From positions 1-6,328 of the forward strand of contig JAUWRZ010000131.1 of NCBI GenBank assembly GCA_030610325.1: a stretch of 6,328 nt of DNA, written 5' to 3'. Source of the DNA: Sulfurimonadaceae bacterium. Lineage in GTDB: Bacteria; Campylobacterota; Campylobacteria; Campylobacterales; Sulfurimonadaceae. The position numbers were made by a program, and so were the translations under genes. The notes under the pieces were generated by a model. It did no database searches. It was given only the letters and a program-made list of their open reading frames with translations, and was not told where the DNA came from. Positions within the stretch are counted from its first letter, which is position 1. Each line of letters starts with the position of its first letter. Shown here in pieces: positions 3,566-6,328 of the stretch.

Positions 3566-6289
3566 ATGAGACAGATAACTTTAAAATTTAAGATCATATT
3601 GATATTTTTGATACCTGCTATAGCTCTGGCCTACTTCTCATTCGCATTCGTACTCTCAAAATATGACGATCTCAATAAAAGTTCGATCTATCGACTTTCG
3701 GCAGAAGTGACAGAGAGTATGAGTAAACTGGTCCATAATCTTCAGATCGAAAGAGGTCTGAGTGCTGGGTTTATCGTCGCTGAGAATCAAGACTTATATA
3801 TCGAGGCACTTAAAGAGCAGTTCGACAAAAGTGACGCTGCCTATAAAAGGTTTCTCTCTTTTGTAGAGTCAGACTCTGATGAGAAGAGAGCAGTACAGGA
3901 GCTGATACGGTTTAAGAACGAACCGCTTATCAAAGAGGTCATGCTCAGACTGCATGGATCGAAGACGATAAGAGCGAAGGTCCTGAGTTCTGAGATAGGT
4001 TTTGATGATGAGACTGCCTACTATTCAGAGATCATCAGCAGACTTCTTCTGTCTATAAAGATACATATGTCACTGCTCAGTCTGCAAAGTCCGGACACTC
4101 CCTCACTCTCCAAGCTTCAGGAGCTAAAAGAGAAAGCGGGACTGGAGAGAGCCCATATCTATAATCAACTCCTCTCAAATACTTTTGGGCCTAAGCAGTC
4201 GGAGACGATCAAAGAACTTCAACTGCAGCAGGTGATCGAGAAAAAAGAGTTCATGTCTGATGCTTCAGTACGCTCTACCATGATATATGCTGAACTTATG
4301 GATGATGATATACTCAACAAGATAACACTATTTAGAGACGCTTTCTCTCAACATGCCTATGAGAGCAGGGATGCTTCCAGGTGGTTTGATCTGGCGACAA
4401 GTCGTATTGACAGGCTTGAAGAGATATCTACGCAGATCCTGGCGCGCTATATCCACCGATCCCAGGCTGTCTATAGTGAAGCCTTGACCTCACTCTATCT
4501 GACCGTACTGCTATGGGGTCTCTCCTTGATCGCATTGGTAGTGCTTAGCTACATATTGAAAGTCCTGCTTAAACATGAAGAGGAGTATACGGATGACTTA
4601 AGGATCGCAGCCTATACATTTGATTCGCATGAAGCCATGACAGTCACTGATGTCAAAGGTACCATAATCAGAGTCAACAGGGCGTTTACCCGGATAACAG
4701 GTTATGAAGCTGCGGAGGTGATAGGTAAGAACCCCAGAGTGCTGAAGTCGATGAGACATAGTGATGAGTTCTATAAAGAGATGTGGTATCAGCTGAACAC
4801 TGCCGGGATGTGGAGTGATGAGATCTATAACAGGCGTAAGAGTGGTGAGGTCTACCTTGAACGACTCTCCATAACAGCGATAAAAGATGATAATGGTGTC
4901 ACGACACATTACATAGCACAGTTCCTGGATATCTCAGATGTCAAAAAAGCGCAGGAAGAGGCGGAACATCAGGCTGGTCATGACTTCTTGACAGGACTTT
5001 TAAATAGAAAGTCGTTGATGCAGAGACTCAAAGAGGAGTTTGTAGAAGCAAGAAAGGATGAGCTTTTGCATGCTTATCTCTTTATCGATCTCGATGAGTT
5101 CAAGAGTATCAATGATAATTACGGACATGACACGGGTGATCGACTGCTTATCGAGGTCGCTTCGAGGATGCGGTCTGTCTTGAGAGAGGATGATGTCCTC
5201 GCAAGGATGAGTGGTGATGAGTTCGCTATCTTGCTTTTGGACCTGGGCAAAGAGAGTCATGATGCTCTAAAAGAGCTTGAGGAGATATGTATAGACCTGC
5301 TTGAGCAGATATCAGGGACCTTTATACTCAATGAGTACAAAGTGGAGATAAGTGCAAGTATCGGGGCCAAACTCTTTCCTGAGCATGAGAAGAACATCGA
5401 AGATGTCATCGTCTACGCGGACGCCGCGATGTATGAGGCTAAACGTCAGGGAAAAAACCGGTTTGTCTTTTTTGATAAAGCGATCGAGTTGAGATTAAAA
5501 CAGTTCGCTCTACTTGAGGAGGAGTTGAGGCATGCTTATGCGAATGGTGATCTTCGCTTCTATTTTCAACCCAAAGTAGATACGTACACTAACGAGCTCA
5601 AAGGCGCAGAGATGCTGCTCAGATGGCAGCATCCTACTAAAGGAGTACTCTATCCTGACGCATTCCTGGATGTCGCATCAGAGATCGGGATGATCCCCAA
5701 GATCACCAGACTTGCCCTGCAGACTGCCTGTGAGTTCCTATCTTCGAACAGTGATCTTTTTGAGGGTTCTTTGGCCATAAACATCGGTTCAAATGAGCTG
5801 ACAGACCCTATGTTCGTAGAAGAGGTGATAGCTATGATCGAACGTTATGCTGTAGATGCCTCAAAGATCGAGCTGGAGATAACGGAAAACGAATTGATCA
5901 GAGACTTTGATGTGGCCATCAGTAAGATCAGGGAGCTTCAAGCTTATGGGGTCAGTTTCTCCATAGATGATTTTGGTACAGGCTACTCATCGATCACCTA
6001 TCTTCAGAGACTTCCGATAGATATATTGAAGATAGATAGAGACTTTATGGCAGATCTCTCCAAAGATGCAGACAAAGAGCTGGTCAAGATGATCATAAAC
6101 GTGGCACAGACATTCAATATGCAAGTAGTCGTCGAAGGTGTCGAAGATGAGGCACAACTGCGTTTTATCCAGAAAAGTGGAGCGCAACAGTATCAGGGCT
6201 CTTATTTTAGTGCAGCACTGGAGGAGGAGGGTTTTATCAAGATGTTGAAGATGGAGTCATCTAAAGTGTTTAAGGTCGCGTATGTATAG
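3566..6289 (+). CDS. Membrane NIT-PAS-GGDEF-EAL c-di-GMP synthase/phosphodiesterase
   Basis: This is a receptor of 907 residues for c-di-GMP signalling. TM1 is at about 8-30. A helical periplasmic region (31-305) begins with LVHNLQIERGLSAGF (55-69), the hallmark of NIT-type nitrate/nitrite-sensing domains. TM2 is at about 307-331. A PAS domain spans about 345-458, with NRAFTRITGY at 371-380. The GGDEF domain (about 470-635) has DFLTGLLNR at 473-481 and FIDLDEFKSINDNYGHD at 507-522. Its active-site loop is SGDEF at 549-553, and the inhibitory I-site RxxD is R540-D543, five residues before it. The EAL domain (about 648-897) has QPK at 668-670, EML instead of EAL at 682-684, Asn739, ELEITE at 769-774, DDFGTGYSS at 801-809, Lys822, EGVE at 857-860 and Gln877. 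Both catalytic domains therefore look competent and the enzyme may be bifunctional; the net direction cannot be told. NIT ligand specificity is family knowledge, not shown here. ATG 3566 keeps TM1 and lies just after a -10 box. The gene appears monocistronic. Confidence 0.93.
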   Translation: MRQITLKFKIILIFLIPAIALAYFSFAFVLSKYDDLNKSSIYRLSAEVTESMSKLVHNLQIERGLSAGFIVAENQDLYIEALKEQFDKSDAAYKRFLSFVESDSDEKRAVQELIRFKNEPLIKEVMLRLHGSKTIRAKVLSSEIGFDDETAYYSEIISRLLLSIKIHMSLLSLQSPDTPSLSKLQELKEKAGLERAHIYNQLLSNTFGPKQSETIKELQLQQVIEKKEFMSDASVRSTMIYAELMDDDILNKITLFRDAFSQHAYESRDASRWFDLATSRIDRLEEISTQILARYIHRSQAVYSEALTSLYLTVLLWGLSLIALVVLSYILKVLLKHEEEYTDDLRIAAYTFDSHEAMTVTDVKGTIIRVNRAFTRITGYEAAEVIGKNPRVLKSMRHSDEFYKEMWYQLNTAGMWSDEIYNRRKSGEVYLERLSITAIKDDNGVTTHYIAQFLDISDVKKAQEEAEHQAGHDFLTGLLNRKSLMQRLKEEFVEARKDELLHAYLFIDLDEFKSINDNYGHDTGDRLLIEVASRMRSVLREDDVLARMSGDEFAILLLDLGKESHDALKELEEICIDLLEQISGTFILNEYKVEISASIGAKLFPEHEKNIEDVIVYADAAMYEAKRQGKNRFVFFDKAIELRLKQFALLEEELRHAYANGDLRFYFQPKVDTYTNELKGAEMLLRWQHPTKGVLYPDAFLDVASEIGMIPKITRLALQTACEFLSSNSDLFEGSLAINIGSNELTDPMFVEEVIAMIERYAVDASKIELEITENELIRDFDVAISKIRELQAYGVSFSIDDFGTGYSSITYLQRLPIDILKIDRDFMADLSKDADKELVKMIINVAQTFNMQVVVEGVEDEAQLRFIQKSGAQQYQGSYFSAALEEEGFIKMLKMESSKVFKVAYV

Positions 6290-6328
6290 GAGCAGATCTA
6301 AATATCAGACTGTTTTTGCCCAAAAGCA

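Noticed and set aside
4598..5260. Minus-strand open frames of 103 and 86 codons inside the c-di-GMP enzyme gene
   Set aside because: They are antisense to well-conserved PAS and GGDEF coding sequence and have no domain similarity; treated as shadow frames.
6290..6328. Terminator or next gene in the last 39 bases
   Set aside because: Only short, weak complementary stretches are seen and the window ends; nothing can be supported.

Overview
The window looks like ordinary chromosome from a Campylobacterota (epsilonproteobacterial) bacterium, most likely a Sulfurovum- or Sulfurimonas-type free-living lineage. The evidence is a futalosine-pathway-type UbiA prenyltransferase (MqnP), moderate GC content, promoters with recognisable -10 boxes but no convincing -35 boxes, periodic T-tracts upstream of some of these promoters, and a large NIT-PAS-GGDEF-EAL sensor. 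The genus is inferred, not shown. All supported genes lie on the + strand.

Left part (1-2861): a lipoprotein-type alpha/beta hydrolase comes first. A short gap follows, holding a 9-bp hairpin and the mqnP promoter, and then a tight three-gene unit. This unit is mqnP, a protein with a coiled-coil helix and a probable degenerate PilZ-like fold, and a membrane-anchored coiled-coil protein with a helix-turn-helix-like C-terminus. The two junctions overlap (ATGA and TGATG), which suggests one mRNA and translational coupling. MqnP would prenylate the menaquinone precursor in the inner membrane. The two following proteins are not obviously enzymes.

Middle (2862-3565): a tRNA-Arg with a GCG anticodon and encoded CCA has its own TATAAT box. 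It is followed by a small, very basic predicted protein of 57 residues. Then come 312 bases without a convincing gene, which contain a candidate -10 box, two separate inverted repeats just downstream of it, and the promoter of the last gene.

Right part (3566-6289): one long gene encodes a two-TM receptor with a periplasmic NIT-type sensor region, a cytoplasmic PAS domain, a GGDEF domain with its inhibitory I-site, and an EAL domain that keeps its key residues. It should make and/or degrade c-di-GMP in response to a periplasmic and a cytoplasmic signal. A PilZ-like protein nearby gives the window a loose c-di-GMP theme, but the two are separated by a tRNA and are not one operon.

I see no mobile element, CRISPR array, phage gene or clear defence system. 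The least explained parts are the 3254-3565 intergenic region, the small basic ORF, and the two small proteins coupled to mqnP.
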